DNA from: Streptomyces sp. PT12
Lineage (GTDB): Bacteria > Actinomycetota > Actinomycetes > Streptomycetales > Streptomycetaceae
Assembly (NCBI RefSeq): GCF_003311645.1
Contig: NZ_QEST01000137.1
Coordinates: 1 to 64,000, forward strand
Reading direction: 5' to 3'
DNA: 64,000 bases
The notes beneath the pieces were generated by a model, which was not told the DNA's origin, made no database searches, and was given only the letters and a program-made list of their open reading frames with translations. Positions 33,748 through 42,423 of this stretch are shown one piece after another (positions within the stretch are counted from its first letter, which is position 1; every line of letters starts with the position of its first letter). Both the position numbers and the translations under genes were made by a program.

Positions 33748-35118
33748 TCAGGCGCCCCCGGTGTGGACCTGGAACGCCGCGCGCCTGACGCGTTTCGCCA
33801 CGGCGGGGTCCGGATGGGCCGCGGCCAGGGCGAGCAGCACCTGCACGGTGCGGGGGTGGCCGCAGGTGCGGATCTCGTTGACCAGTTCGACCACGGAGGG
33901 CTGCGGGGCGGCGTCGACGTGGTCGAGCAGGACGCGGTCGGCGCCGTGCTCGTGGGCGGCGGACGCGGTGTCCACCCATAGCCAGGTCTCCTCGGCGCGG
34001 GTGAGGACGCCATGGGCGGATTCGGTGTGGTCGCGCGGGTCGCCCTCCTCGTGGTCGGCGAGCCACAGCAGGGCGTAGGGGCGCAGCACGGGCTCGTCGG
34101 CGGCGGCGCGTATGGCGGGGAGCGCGGGGGCGCCGACGACGCGCAGCGCCTCGAACGCGAGGCCGCGGATCAGGGCGTCCTCGCCGCGCGCGGCGTTCAG
34201 CAGCTCGGTGACGGCGGGGCCCGAAGGGCGCACGGCGAGCCAGGCGCGGTACTCGGCGCGGGCGGGGCCCGGGGTGAGGTTGGCGCAGCCGCGGAGCATG
34301 GCGACGGCGGACTGCTCGATGTTGCCCGCGGGGCTCTGGGCGGCGATGCAGATGTGCTCGAGCTTCGTCCACATCGCCCAGCTGCCCAGCTCGGTGAGGC
34401 GGGCCCGCTCGGGGTGGTGGCTGCGGGCGTGCAGGGTGAGGGCGCCGACGGACGCGAGGGTGTCGAGGGCCCAGCCGAGGAGGCGGACCACCTCGGCGGT
34501 GTCGCGCTCGGCGGCCTCGCGCTCGGCCGGGTCGCGGTCGGCGCGCAGCTCGGAGATCCGCCGCCGCAGCAGGTCGATCAGCCCGGCCCCGGTGACGGGC
34601 CCGTCGGAGAGCTGCATGACCGAGAGCAGCTGGGGAACGGCGGCCACGACGTCGGCGAGCGTGCCGGGGTCCGCGTCGGGGGGCGCGGGGCGGGCCAGGG
34701 ACCACGCGTCGAACAGCGCCACCCAGCCGCGCAACGCCGCCGTGTCGTCGCGGTCCCACGCGCGAAGGCGCCAGCCGGCGCGCACGGGCGCGGGGGCGGC
34801 GCTGTGCTCGACGAGCCCGGCGAGGCGGGCGCGGCCCCAGTGCTCGCGCACCTGGGTGGGCGTCAGGCCCAGCTCGTCGGCGGCGCGCTCGGCCACGGCG
34901 TCGGGCGAGGTCCCGGTGCGCTCGGCCCAGTGGGCCAGGCGCACGGCGTCGGCCAGGATGGCGCGGGCGCGCCGGGCGAGCTCGTCCTGGGGGGCGACGC
35001 CCTTGGGGGGTGTGGGGGCCCTTCTCCCGGCCGACGCGCGTCTGCCCGCCGCGGCGCGCTGGGTGGGTGTCTGAGGGACAAGTCGCAACCGGGGCTCACG
35101 CGGAGTTCGGGACGTCAC
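33748..35118 (-). CDS. Large conserved protein with helical repeats, function unknown
   Basis: 456 residues from GTG. The N-terminal 50 residues are basic and disordered (SRTPREPRLRLVPQTPTQR). Residues 50-130 look like a helix-turn-helix (DAVAERAADELGLTPTQVRE-HW). From about 300, repeats of helix pairs (VTELLNAARGEDALIRGLAF, EALRVVGAPALPAIRAAADE, TVQVLLALAAAHPDPAVAKR) suggest HEAT-like repeats. I know it only as a streptomycete hypothetical. Confidence 0.8.
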   Translation of the reverse strand: MTSRTPREPRLRLVPQTPTQRAAAGRRASAGRRAPTPPKGVAPQDELARRARAILADAVRLAHWAERTGTSPDAVAERAADELGLTPTQVREHWGRARLAGLVEHSAAPAPVRAGWRLRAWDRDDTAALRGWVALFDAWSLARPAPPDADPGTLADVVAAVPQLLSVMQLSDGPVTGAGLIDLLRRRISELRADRDPAEREAAERDTAEVVRLLGWALDTLASVGALTLHARSHHPERARLTELGSWAMWTKLEHICIAAQSPAGNIEQSAVAMLRGCANLTPGPARAEYRAWLAVRPSGPAVTELLNAARGEDALIRGLAFEALRVVGAPALPAIRAAADEPVLRPYALLWLADHEEGDPRDHTESAHGVLTRAEETWLWVDTASAAHEHGADRVLLDHVDAAPQPSVVELVNEIRTCGHPRTVQVLLALAAAHPDPAVAKRVRRAAFQVHTGGA

Positions 35119-35226
35119 GGCAGCAGTCTCACCGGTCGGGCCTCGAAAGCCCAAACCCCCCGCCCAGCGGGGTACATGAGCGCCCGCGCCACGCGCCCGC
35201 GCGTGGGGCGGCGCTCGCGCGGTCGC

Positions 35227-36357
35227 CTACCCAAGCGGGGTGAGAAACCGGCCGAGGCGCTCCTCGTAGGCGGCGGGGTCGGCGTTCCAGAGCGCGGCGT
35301 GCTCGGCGTCGGGGACGGCGTGCAGGACGGTGTTCCCGGCGTGCCGCGCCGCGAGGTCGCGCGAGGCGGCCCACGGGGCGACGGTGTCGTCCGGGCCGTG
35401 CAGCAGCAGGACGGGCAGCGCGCCGCGGGCCCCGTGCGGGAAGCTGGGCGGCCGGTCGGCGGGGTCGAGCCCGAACCCGCCGCGCGCGGCGCGCACCGCC
35501 AGGGGCAGCAACGGGCGAGGAACGCCGCGCTGCGCCGCGAGCGCCCGCAGCGTCGCCTCGGGGTCGAGCACGGGAGAGTCGAGCACAAGGCCGCACAGGC
35601 GCGTGCGCTCCGGGGAGTGCGCGGCGGCGCGCAGGGCCATCGCGCCCCCCGCCGACCACCCGTACAACACCACGCGCCGGGCGCCTCGGTCGACGGCGTA
35701 GCGCAGGGCGGCGTCGGCGTCGTGCCACTCGGCGGCGCCGAGGCGGGTGACGCGGTCGGCGGGGCGTGGCGCGCCAGGGTCGCCGCGGAAGCTGGGGATC
35801 AGCACGGGGAAGCGCTGGTCGTGGAGGAACGGCAGCACGTTGAGCGGGTGTTCGCGCGTGGCGCCGAGGCCGTGCAGGGCGATGATCCACGTGTCGCGCG
35901 AGCCGTCGACGTACCACGCGGGGAGGGTGCCGCGCTCCCCCGTGAGCGACACGCTGGTGTGCGCGATGCCGAGCGCGGTGGGGTCGCCGACGTGGATCTG
36001 CGGGGTGAGGTCCACGGGGGTGCCGGGGATCAGCTCGCCCCGGCTGATCCGTTCCAGGCGGCGGACGACGGTGTCGGGCGCGGTGGGAACGTCGAGCACC
36101 GGGCCGACGACCGCGTGGCCCGAGCGGGCGGCGAGGCCGTACACGCCGGGGCGCAGCGACTGCGGCGTGCGGGAGAGCGTGATGCGGTCGGCCGTGGTGG
36201 CGTGCACGGTCAGCCTGGCGTGCCAGAACCCGGCCGGGCGCGGGGCCCTGCGGGCGCTGAGCGCGAGGTCGCTCGCCCACCGCCCGGCGGCGACCGCGGC
36301 CGCTCCGGCCCCGAGCAAGGTGGTGGCGGCCACGGCCGCCGTCGTGCGCCGACGCAT
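35227..36357 (-). CDS. Alpha/beta hydrolase with N-terminal membrane anchor
   Basis: 376 residues. N-terminal signal anchor (TTAAVAATTLLGAGAAAVAA). Serine hydrolase core: IIALHGLGATREHPLNVLPF (oxyanion), nucleophile elbow GWSAGGAMAL, acid in LHGPDDTVAPWAAS and His in DAEHAALW. It resembles secreted or membrane-anchored esterase/peptidase-like hydrolases. Substrate unknown. ATG 36357 is chosen; upstream codons run through Pro/Gly/Arg-rich sequence of no family similarity. Confidence 0.9.
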   Translation of the reverse strand: MRRRTTAAVAATTLLGAGAAAVAAGRWASDLALSARRAPRPAGFWHARLTVHATTADRITLSRTPQSLRPGVYGLAARSGHAVVGPVLDVPTAPDTVVRRLERISRGELIPGTPVDLTPQIHVGDPTALGIAHTSVSLTGERGTLPAWYVDGSRDTWIIALHGLGATREHPLNVLPFLHDQRFPVLIPSFRGDPGAPRPADRVTRLGAAEWHDADAALRYAVDRGARRVVLYGWSAGGAMALRAAAHSPERTRLCGLVLDSPVLDPEATLRALAAQRGVPRPLLPLAVRAARGGFGLDPADRPPSFPHGARGALPVLLLHGPDDTVAPWAASRDLAARHAGNTVLHAVPDAEHAALWNADPAAYEERLGRFLTPLG

Positions 36358-36547
36358 GCACCCCAGGATGGACCGGGGCACGGGGGGCCGCCACCCGACG
36401 GCCCGGCGGCCTGAGCAACCCGGCCTGGCGGCCTGAGCGCCCCGACGCACCGGCCCGCGGCCGCGCGGAAGGGCGACGGCCCGTCCGCAGTCGCCCCGCC
36501 CACCCGCCCTTGTCCGGCCCGCGCCGGAACGCCATGGCCGCGGGAGG

Positions 36548-37501
36548 CTACGCGGCCCACGCCCATCCCGGCCAGCCGGACCGCGCCAGCCACTTATCGA
36601 GGACGAGACCGTCGGCGAGCCGTTCGGTGATCTCCTCGATCGGCGAGAGCCCCAGGCGCCACCGTCCGATGCGCCAGACGACGGAGTAGAGGGCCTTGTA
36701 CCGCAGCATGGCCGGGGTCGCCTCTTCCTCAGCCGCCGACAGACTGGCCGAGCGAGCGTAACCGCGCAGGAAGGCCGCCAGCCGCTCCTCGGCTCCCGAT
36801 ATCCCGAGTCCGGTGGCCATCGTCACGGCGGCGACCGGGTCGTTCAGCCGGAGACCGAGATGCGCCACCTCGAAGTCGAGCACCGCGCTGACGCGCCCCT
36901 CGTGCACAAGGACATTCCACAGCGAGTAGTCGCCGTGCACGATCTGGACCGGCAGCGTCCTGACCAGCTTCGCGTGCAGCCGCTCCGCCGGGCCGATGCT
37001 CTCCCGGAACCACCGCAGGCCGGGGCCGTCGCCCAGCCGTCTCTCCAACTCCGCACAGGCGCCCTCCAGGTCGGAGACTCCCGGGTGGATCTGCTCCAAT
37101 GACCCACGCCAGTCGCGTGGCGCCAGCTCGACCGCTACCTCGGCGAGCGCCTGATCGAGGACTCCCAGGGCTTCCGCGGCCAACTCGATCGACTCAAGCG
37201 ACTCGTCGGCACGCTGCCCCGGCACGAACGGGAAGATCGCCATGGAGTCGTGCACAGTCCGTCCGTCCAGAGTCGGCCGGGGGGCTGGCACGGTGAAGGG
37301 CAACCCACCGCGTTGGTTCAGCTCGTTCAACAGCCGATGCTCGGCCGCTATCTCGGCGGGCAGGAGGTTCTGGTAGATCCGCAGCACATGAGTGTCGTCG
37401 AGGATCAGTGTCGTGTTGTTCGTCCCACCCGCTGGTCTCCGGACGCGTGAGGGCTCGGGCAGGCCCCACACGGCCAGCTCGACAGGCCGATGAACGTCCA
37501 T
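36548..37501 (-). CDS. Aminoglycoside phosphotransferase-like (APH/HSK2 fold) kinase
   Basis: 317 residues. Protein-kinase-like APH fold: RPAGGTNNTTLILDDTHVLR at the N-terminus, the Brenner motif VHGDYSLWNVLVHEG (HGDxxxxN) and metal-binding VLDFEVAHLG. The substrate may be a sugar, amino sugar, choline or homoserine; resistance cannot be inferred. GAGGAGAGG before ATG 37501 fixes the start. Codon use is less strict than in the flanking genes, suggesting later acquisition. Confidence 0.88.
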   Translation of the reverse strand: MDVHRPVELAVWGLPEPSRVRRPAGGTNNTTLILDDTHVLRIYQNLLPAEIAAEHRLLNELNQRGGLPFTVPAPRPTLDGRTVHDSMAIFPFVPGQRADESLESIELAAEALGVLDQALAEVAVELAPRDWRGSLEQIHPGVSDLEGACAELERRLGDGPGLRWFRESIGPAERLHAKLVRTLPVQIVHGDYSLWNVLVHEGRVSAVLDFEVAHLGLRLNDPVAAVTMATGLGISGAEERLAAFLRGYARSASLSAAEEEATPAMLRYKALYSVVWRIGRWRLGLSPIEEITERLADGLVLDKWLARSGWPGWAWAA

Positions 37502-37904
37502 CCGGTACCTCTCCTCACGGCGCACGAGTCCCTGGCACCCTACGCACCGGCACTGACATCGCGACATGATCGCCGTTCAATGGCCCGGGACGGTCCCGCG
37601 TCCGGTCCCGACGGCCTGGAAGCGGCAGGACTCGGTTCCGGTCCGGATGAGGGTGCGGCGGAAGGTGATCCGGTCGGCGATGGCCGCGGGAGCGACGGCC
37701 TGCGGCCGCCAGCGCTCTCGCCCCCGGCAGCGGCAGCCACACGCACCACGGCGAGCGGCATCGCCCCGCAGGTCGGCAGGCGGCAACCGACGGCCGCCAG
37801 GCCGTCGTTGCCCGCCGCGACCAACCACCCGCCGCGACCAACCACCCGCCGCGACCAACCACCCGCCGCGACCCCGCCGGAGGCGACCCCGCCGCGGGCG
37901 GGCG
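37502..37904. other. 403-base gap without a gene
   Basis: No frame in this stretch resembles a known protein on either strand. It contains a 17-base tandem repeat at its right end and otherwise reads as degenerate GC-rich sequence. Confidence 0.65.
37811..37873. repeat. 17-base tandem repeat, 3.7 copies
   Basis: CCCGCCGCGACCAACCA three times exactly, then CCCGCCGCGACC. It lies in non-coding sequence 32 bases beyond the stop of the class II aldolase gene. Confidence 0.95.
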
Positions 37905-38567
37905 TCACGACTGGCCGTAGGCCGCCAGCTTGGCGGACACCGCCTCCAAGTCCGCCCTGGACAGCAGGGCCGGGGTGTGGGTGCGGGATGACGTCGCCGT
38001 CAGCCACAGGTGGCACATCCACTCAAGCTGCGCCGTGTGCTCGTACGCCTGGCGCAGGGTCGTGCCGTGCGCGATCGTGCCGTGGTTGCGGAGCAGGCAC
38101 GCGGTGCGGTCGCGCAGTGCCTCGCGCGTGTGGGCCGCCAACTCCTCGCTGCCGTACGTCGCGTAGGGCGCCACCCGGACCGGGCCGCCGAGGGCGGCGG
38201 TCATGTAGTGGATCGGCGGCAGCTCGTCCACCAGCGTCGAGACCGCCGTCGCGTGCAGCGCGTGCGTGTGGACCACCGCCGCCGCGTCGGTCGAGTCGTA
38301 GATCGCGAGGTGCAGCGGAAGCTCGCTCGTGGGGGCGAGCGTTCCGGCGCGTGGGCGGCCTCGGCGGTCGACGGCCAGCAGGTCGCGGGGGCGAAGTTGG
38401 TCGTAGGGAACGCCGCTCGGTGTGACGAGGATCGCATCGCCCACGCGGACCGACAGGTTCCCCGATGTGCCGACGACCAGGCCGTCCGCCACCGTCTGAC
38501 GTGCCCTCAGGACCAGCTCGGACCAGGCCCGTCGCCACTCGGCGGGAATCCCACGTCGCATGTTCAT
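37905..38567 (-). CDS. Class II aldolase/adducin family protein (FucA/AraD type)
   Basis: 220 residues. LVVGTSGNLSVRVGDAILVT, PTSELPLHLAIYDSTDAAAV (catalytic Glu), zinc histidines in VVHTHALHATAVS and a third in YEHTAQLEW. Such enzymes cleave or epimerise sugar phosphates; substrate not predictable. The start codons ATG 38567 and 38561 both lie inside the PHO-box region of the divergent phosphate transporter. Confidence 0.92.
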   Translation of the reverse strand: MNMRRGIPAEWRRAWSELVLRARQTVADGLVVGTSGNLSVRVGDAILVTPSGVPYDQLRPRDLLAVDRRGRPRAGTLAPTSELPLHLAIYDSTDAAAVVHTHALHATAVSTLVDELPPIHYMTAALGGPVRVAPYATYGSEELAAHTREALRDRTACLLRNHGTIAHGTTLRQAYEHTAQLEWMCHLWLTATSSRTHTPALLSRADLEAVSAKLAAYGQS

Positions 38568-38598
38568 CTCTCGTTCACCTATTCACCTTACGTTAACG
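38562..38598 (+). promoter_or_regulatory. PhoP PHO boxes in front of the phosphate transporter
   Basis: Heptamers GTTCATC (38562), GTTCACC (38573), ATTCACC (38581) and GTTAACG (38592). The first two and last two are each 11 bases apart, as in Streptomyces PHO boxes built from direct repeats of GTTCACC. They overlap the start of the divergent aldolase gene. Confidence 0.72.
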
Positions 38599-38637
38599 GG
38601 CGCTTGCCCCCCGACCCGCCGAATGATTGTCCGGTAC

Positions 38638-39852
38638 ATGGAACACATCACGCTGCTGATCGCGATCGTGATCATCACAGCCCTGGCGTTCGACTTCACC
38701 AATGGCTTCCACGACACGGCCAACGCCATGGCCACCACGATCTCGACCGGGGCCATGAAGCCCCGTCCCGCGGTGGCGATGTCGGCGGCGCTCAACCTCG
38801 TCGGAGCGTTTCTCTCGATCGAGGTCGCCCGCACCATCTCGGGCGGCATCGTCGACGAGGAGGCGGGCGTCCAGCCCGAGGTGATCTTCGCGGGGCTCGT
38901 CGGCGCCATCGTCTGGAACCTCCTGACCTGGCTCGCCGGGCTGCCGTCGAGCTCGTCGCACGCGCTGTTCGGCGGCCTCATCGGCGCCACCCTCGCCTCG
39001 GTCGGCAGCGGCGCGGTCAACGCCGACGCCGTGGTGACCAAGGTCGTCATCCCGGCGCTCGCCGCGCCCCTGGTCGCCGGGGTCGCCGCCCTGCTGGCCA
39101 CGCGCCTCACCTACCGGATCACGCGCGGCGCGGACGAGCGCGAGGCCGCGCGCGGCTACCGGGCCGGGCAGATCGCCTCGGCCGCGCTGGTCTCCCTCGC
39201 CCATGGCACCAACGACGCGCAGAAGACCATGGGCGTGATGACCCTCGCGCTGATCACCGGGGGCGCGCTGGCCCCCGGCGCCGATCCGCCGCTGTGGGTC
39301 ATCGCCTCCGCGGGCATCGCCATCGCGCTCGGCACCTACCTCGGCGGCTGGCGCATCATCCGCACGATGGGGCGCGGGCTCACGGACATCGCGCCCCCGC
39401 AGGGATTCGCCGCGCAGACCAGCGCGGCCACCACGATCCTGGCGTCATCGCACATGGGGTTCGCGCTGTCCACGACGCAGGTGTGCTCGGGCGCGGTGCT
39501 CGGCTGCGGGCTCGGGCGCGCGGGCGGAACGGTCCGCTGGTCCACGGCGACCCGCATGGTGGTGGCCTGGGGCCTGACCCTCCCGGCCGCCGGACTGATC
39601 GGCGCGGCCGGGGCGTTGATCGCGGAGCGCGGCGACTGGGGCGTCGGCGTGGTCGTGGCGCTGCTGGTCGCGGTCAGCGCCGGGATCTGGCTGCTGTCGC
39701 GCCGCAGGCCGGTGGACCACGCCAATGTGAACGCGGACACGCCCGCCGAGGTGAGCGGCAAGGTGAACGTCGAAGGCGAGGAGCCCGAGCCGGTGGACGC
39801 TGGCGTCGATGTCCCGCCCGCGCCCGCCCCTTCTGTCTCGTCGGCGTCCTGA
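38638..39852 (+). CDS. pitH2: Low-affinity inorganic phosphate transporter (Pit family)
   Basis: 404 residues with about ten membrane helices. The duplicated Pit signature is present: AFDFTNGFHDTANAMATTIS near the start and SLAHGTNDAQKTMGVMTLAL after the middle loop. Preceded by PHO boxes and followed by a 70-residue membrane protein, as in the pitH2 (SCO1845) locus of S. coelicolor as I remember it. The C-terminus is acidic and disordered. Confidence 0.93.
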   Translation: MEHITLLIAIVIITALAFDFTNGFHDTANAMATTISTGAMKPRPAVAMSAALNLVGAFLSIEVARTISGGIVDEEAGVQPEVIFAGLVGAIVWNLLTWLAGLPSSSSHALFGGLIGATLASVGSGAVNADAVVTKVVIPALAAPLVAGVAALLATRLTYRITRGADEREAARGYRAGQIASAALVSLAHGTNDAQKTMGVMTLALITGGALAPGADPPLWVIASAGIAIALGTYLGGWRIIRTMGRGLTDIAPPQGFAAQTSAATTILASSHMGFALSTTQVCSGAVLGCGLGRAGGTVRWSTATRMVVAWGLTLPAAGLIGAAGALIAERGDWGVGVVVALLVAVSAGIWLLSRRRPVDHANVNADTPAEVSGKVNVEGEEPEPVDAGVDVPPAPAPSVSSAS

Positions 39853-39874
39853 CCAGGGAGTTGAGCACACCGCT

Positions 39875-40087
39875 GTGAACCTCGATCTGACCATCGCATG
39901 GGATGTCCTCGGCCAGGTCGTCCTGGTCTCCGTGCTGCTGACCGTGGCGCTCGTGGGCCTCTTCTCGGTCGGCATCAGGACGGCGGGCCGGTCGTCCGCG
40001 ACCGCGGCCGCGCGGCCCGTCGGGCTGGTGTCGTTCGCCCTGTGCGCGGCCGCGGTCGGCTACGGCATCTGGATCGTGGCGACCTGA
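39875..40087 (+). CDS. Small membrane protein downstream of the phosphate transporter
   Basis: 70 residues from GTG, two membrane helices (VLGQVVLVSVLLTVALVGLF; PVGLVSFALCAAAVGYGIWI). AGGGAG lies about 14 bases upstream. Co-directional with and 22 bases after the transporter gene, so probably co-transcribed. Function unknown. Confidence 0.82.
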   Translation: MNLDLTIAWDVLGQVVLVSVLLTVALVGLFSVGIRTAGRSSATAAARPVGLVSFALCAAAVGYGIWIVAT

Positions 40088-40121
40088 GGGGCGCCGCCCC
40101 GGCCCGCCGTCGGCGCTCGGC

Positions 40122-41024
40122 TCAGGCGGTGCGGCGGCGGTGCCTGGCGACCAGGACCGTCGCCGCGCCCGCCACGAGGAGGCCGACGCCGCCGCCGATG
40201 ACATAGGGCGTGGCCGAGCCGCCGCCCGTGGCGGCCATCTCCGGCGCGTCCTCGGCCTCCTCGGTCTCCTCCTCGGAGACCGTCTGGGTGCGCGGGGCCC
40301 CGGCTGGCGTCTCGCAGCTGGCCTCGGCGAGCGTGAGGGTGCCGGTGACCCCGGCGATGTCGAGGTTCAGGGGGTTGACCGAGATCGACAGGTCGAGCGC
40401 GCTGGCCGCCGCCGCGCCCTGGGAGGTCTCGGTGCGCGACAGGTCGAGGGTGACCTCGCCGACGCCTGGCACCGGGACGTTCACCGAGCCCTCCACCGTG
40501 AGCGGCACCTCCTGGCCGAAGACGGTGGCGGCGGCGGGCATGTCCGTCTCGGCGACCGGGGTGCCGCCCAGCGGGCAGTGCGCCCTGGCGGCGATGGCGT
40601 CGAGCTCGATGAGCGGCCGCATCGGCAGCCCCGGCACGGTGACCTGCGCGGCGGCGAGCGATGTCTCGGCAAAGCTGCCGTCGGCGTCCACGGTGGCGGT
40701 CGCGTCGGCGACGTCGGCGCGCAGCAGCTCGAACGGGCGGCCCTCGTCGACGCCGTCGAGCGTGGCGGTGAGCAGGGTCTCCCTGGCCTCGGTGGCCCGG
40801 CCAGGGGCCTGGACCTCGTTGAGGGTGGCATTCAACGGGACGCCCAATGTGCCGTCGAGCAGGGAGACTTCGAGACCGGCGCGCAGGACGGCGGCGCTCG
40901 CGGCGCCCTCGCCGCCCGCCGCGGGGGCGGACTCGTCGGCGTGGGCCGCGGGCAGGGCGGCCTGTGCCATCAGCGCCGCGGTGGTGAGCAGCGTGGCGGC
41001 GGCGCGGCGGGCGGTGTGGTTCAC
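40122..41024 (-). CDS. SCO1860-family LAETG-anchored surface protein, variant MAATG
   Basis: 300 residues. Signal peptide (TLLTTAALMAQAALPAAHA-DE), an extended beta-rich domain, then a cell-wall sorting signal: EMAATGGGSATPYVIGGGVG, hydrophobic helix and RHRRRTA. Streptomyces class E sortases recognise LAxTG; here the first position is Met. Convergent with the phosphate-transporter unit. Probably a cell-wall protein of unknown function. Confidence 0.85.
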   Translation of the reverse strand: MNHTARRAAATLLTTAALMAQAALPAAHADESAPAAGGEGAASAAVLRAGLEVSLLDGTLGVPLNATLNEVQAPGRATEARETLLTATLDGVDEGRPFELLRADVADATATVDADGSFAETSLAAAQVTVPGLPMRPLIELDAIAARAHCPLGGTPVAETDMPAAATVFGQEVPLTVEGSVNVPVPGVGEVTLDLSRTETSQGAAAASALDLSISVNPLNLDIAGVTGTLTLAEASCETPAGAPRTQTVSEEETEEAEDAPEMAATGGGSATPYVIGGGVGLLVAGAATVLVARHRRRTA

Positions 41025-41165
41025 GGGCGGAACTCTCCAGGGTGTGGAACGGCGAACTCGGGACGCGGGGGGACGTCCGTCATCCTTGGCGCCGCGCGTC
41101 CCGGCGGGCGGCGTTCCGGCCCTCGTTCACCCGAACGGGGTACCCCATGCGCGCCTCGCGCCGCC

Positions 41166-42272
41166 TCACGCCACGACGCGCCCCCGCAGCACCACGCGGC
41201 TCGGGTGCCCCAGCACGCCGATGTCCTTGCGAGGGTCGGCCGGGTAGACGACCAGGTCGGCGGGGGCGCCCTCGGTGAGGCCCTGGCGACCGAGCCAGCG
41301 GCGGGCGCTCCAGGTGGCGGAGGCGAGCGCGTCGCCCGCGGGGATGCCAGCGGCGACCAGCTCGGCGACCTCCCTGCCGATCAGCCCGTGCGGCAGCGAA
41401 CTCCCGCCGTCCGTCCCGGTGTAGATCGGGACCCCGGCGTCGTACGCGGCGCGCACCGTGTCGTACCTGCGCGCGTGCAGCCGCCTCATGTGCTCGGCCC
41501 AGCGCGGGTACCTGGCCGCGCCCTGGTCGGCGAGCGTGGGGAACGTGCCGATGTTGACGAGCGTCGGAACGATGGCCACGCCGCGCTCGGCGAACAGCGG
41601 GATCGTGTCGTCGGTCAGCCCCGTGGCGTGCTCGACGCAGTCGATCCCGGCCTCGGCCAGATCGCGCAGCGCGTCCTCGGCGAAGCAGTGGGCGGTGACG
41701 CGGGCGCCCTCGCGGTGGGCGGCGGCGATGGCGTCGCGTACGGCGCCCACGGGCCAGCACGCGGCGAGGTCGCCGCGCTCCCGGTCGATCCAGTCGCCGA
41801 CGAGCTTGACCCAGCCGTCGCCGCGCCTGGACTGGCGGACGACGGTGGCGGTCAGGGCGTCGGGCTCGACCTCGTCCGCGAAGCCGCGCAGGTAACGGCG
41901 GGTGCGGGCGATGTGGCGGCCCGCCCTGATCAGCGGCGGCAGGTCGTCGCGGGCGTCCGTCCAGCGGGTGTCGGCGGGCGAGCCCGCGTCGCGCAGCAGC
42001 AGCGCGCCCGCGTCCCGGTCGGCGACGGCCTGCTCCTCGGCCGTGGCGCGGTCCACGACCCCTTCGGCGCCGAGCCCGACATGGCTGTGCGCGTCCACGA
42101 GCCCCGGCAGCACCCACCCGGTGAGCGTCGTCATGTCCCGTGCGGCGGCGGGGCGTTCGAAGGTGATCCGGCCGCCGACCACCCACACCTCGTCCCTGGT
42201 CTCGTCATCGGGCCCGATCAGCACGCGTCCCGTGATGTGGAGTGCGAACACGCGGTCCATGATCACACGCAT
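41166..42272 (-). CDS. Amidohydrolase family protein
   Basis: 368 residues. Metal-binding HxH in GLVDAHSHVGLG, carbamylated-Lys candidate in GDGWVKLVGDW, histidines in RVTAHCFAEDALRDL and CVEHATGLTDD, and Asp in YTGTDGGSSLPHG: the full amidohydrolase set. C-terminal beta-sandwich ends with VVLRGRVVA. Substrate unknown (imidazolonepropionase-like subclass). An alternative start MDRVFALHITG lies four codons in. Confidence 0.92.
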   Translation of the reverse strand: MRVIMDRVFALHITGRVLIGPDDETRDEVWVVGGRITFERPAAARDMTTLTGWVLPGLVDAHSHVGLGAEGVVDRATAEEQAVADRDAGALLLRDAGSPADTRWTDARDDLPPLIRAGRHIARTRRYLRGFADEVEPDALTATVVRQSRRGDGWVKLVGDWIDRERGDLAACWPVGAVRDAIAAAHREGARVTAHCFAEDALRDLAEAGIDCVEHATGLTDDTIPLFAERGVAIVPTLVNIGTFPTLADQGAARYPRWAEHMRRLHARRYDTVRAAYDAGVPIYTGTDGGSSLPHGLIGREVAELVAAGIPAGDALASATWSARRWLGRQGLTEGAPADLVVYPADPRKDIGVLGHPSRVVLRGRVVA

Positions 42273-42423
42273 CGGCGCCCAACGACCGCTCGGCAGCGGC
42301 GCCTTCGGCTGTTAGGCTCCTCACTCGCCGGGAGCTGGACGTAGGAACGGACAGCGTACGACCCGTCGGACACACTCCCACGGGGCGCGACCGTTCGTCA
42401 GGCCGTCAACGAGGGGGGTCAAC

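Noticed and set aside
36548-37501. Aminoglycoside resistance gene
   Set aside because: The APH fold also covers many metabolic kinases; no motif specific to aminoglycoside enzymes is visible.
37515-37862. Minus-strand frames of 90-115 codons in the 37.5-37.9 kb gap
   Set aside because: They owe their length to the 17-base repeat and high GC; no domain or SD.
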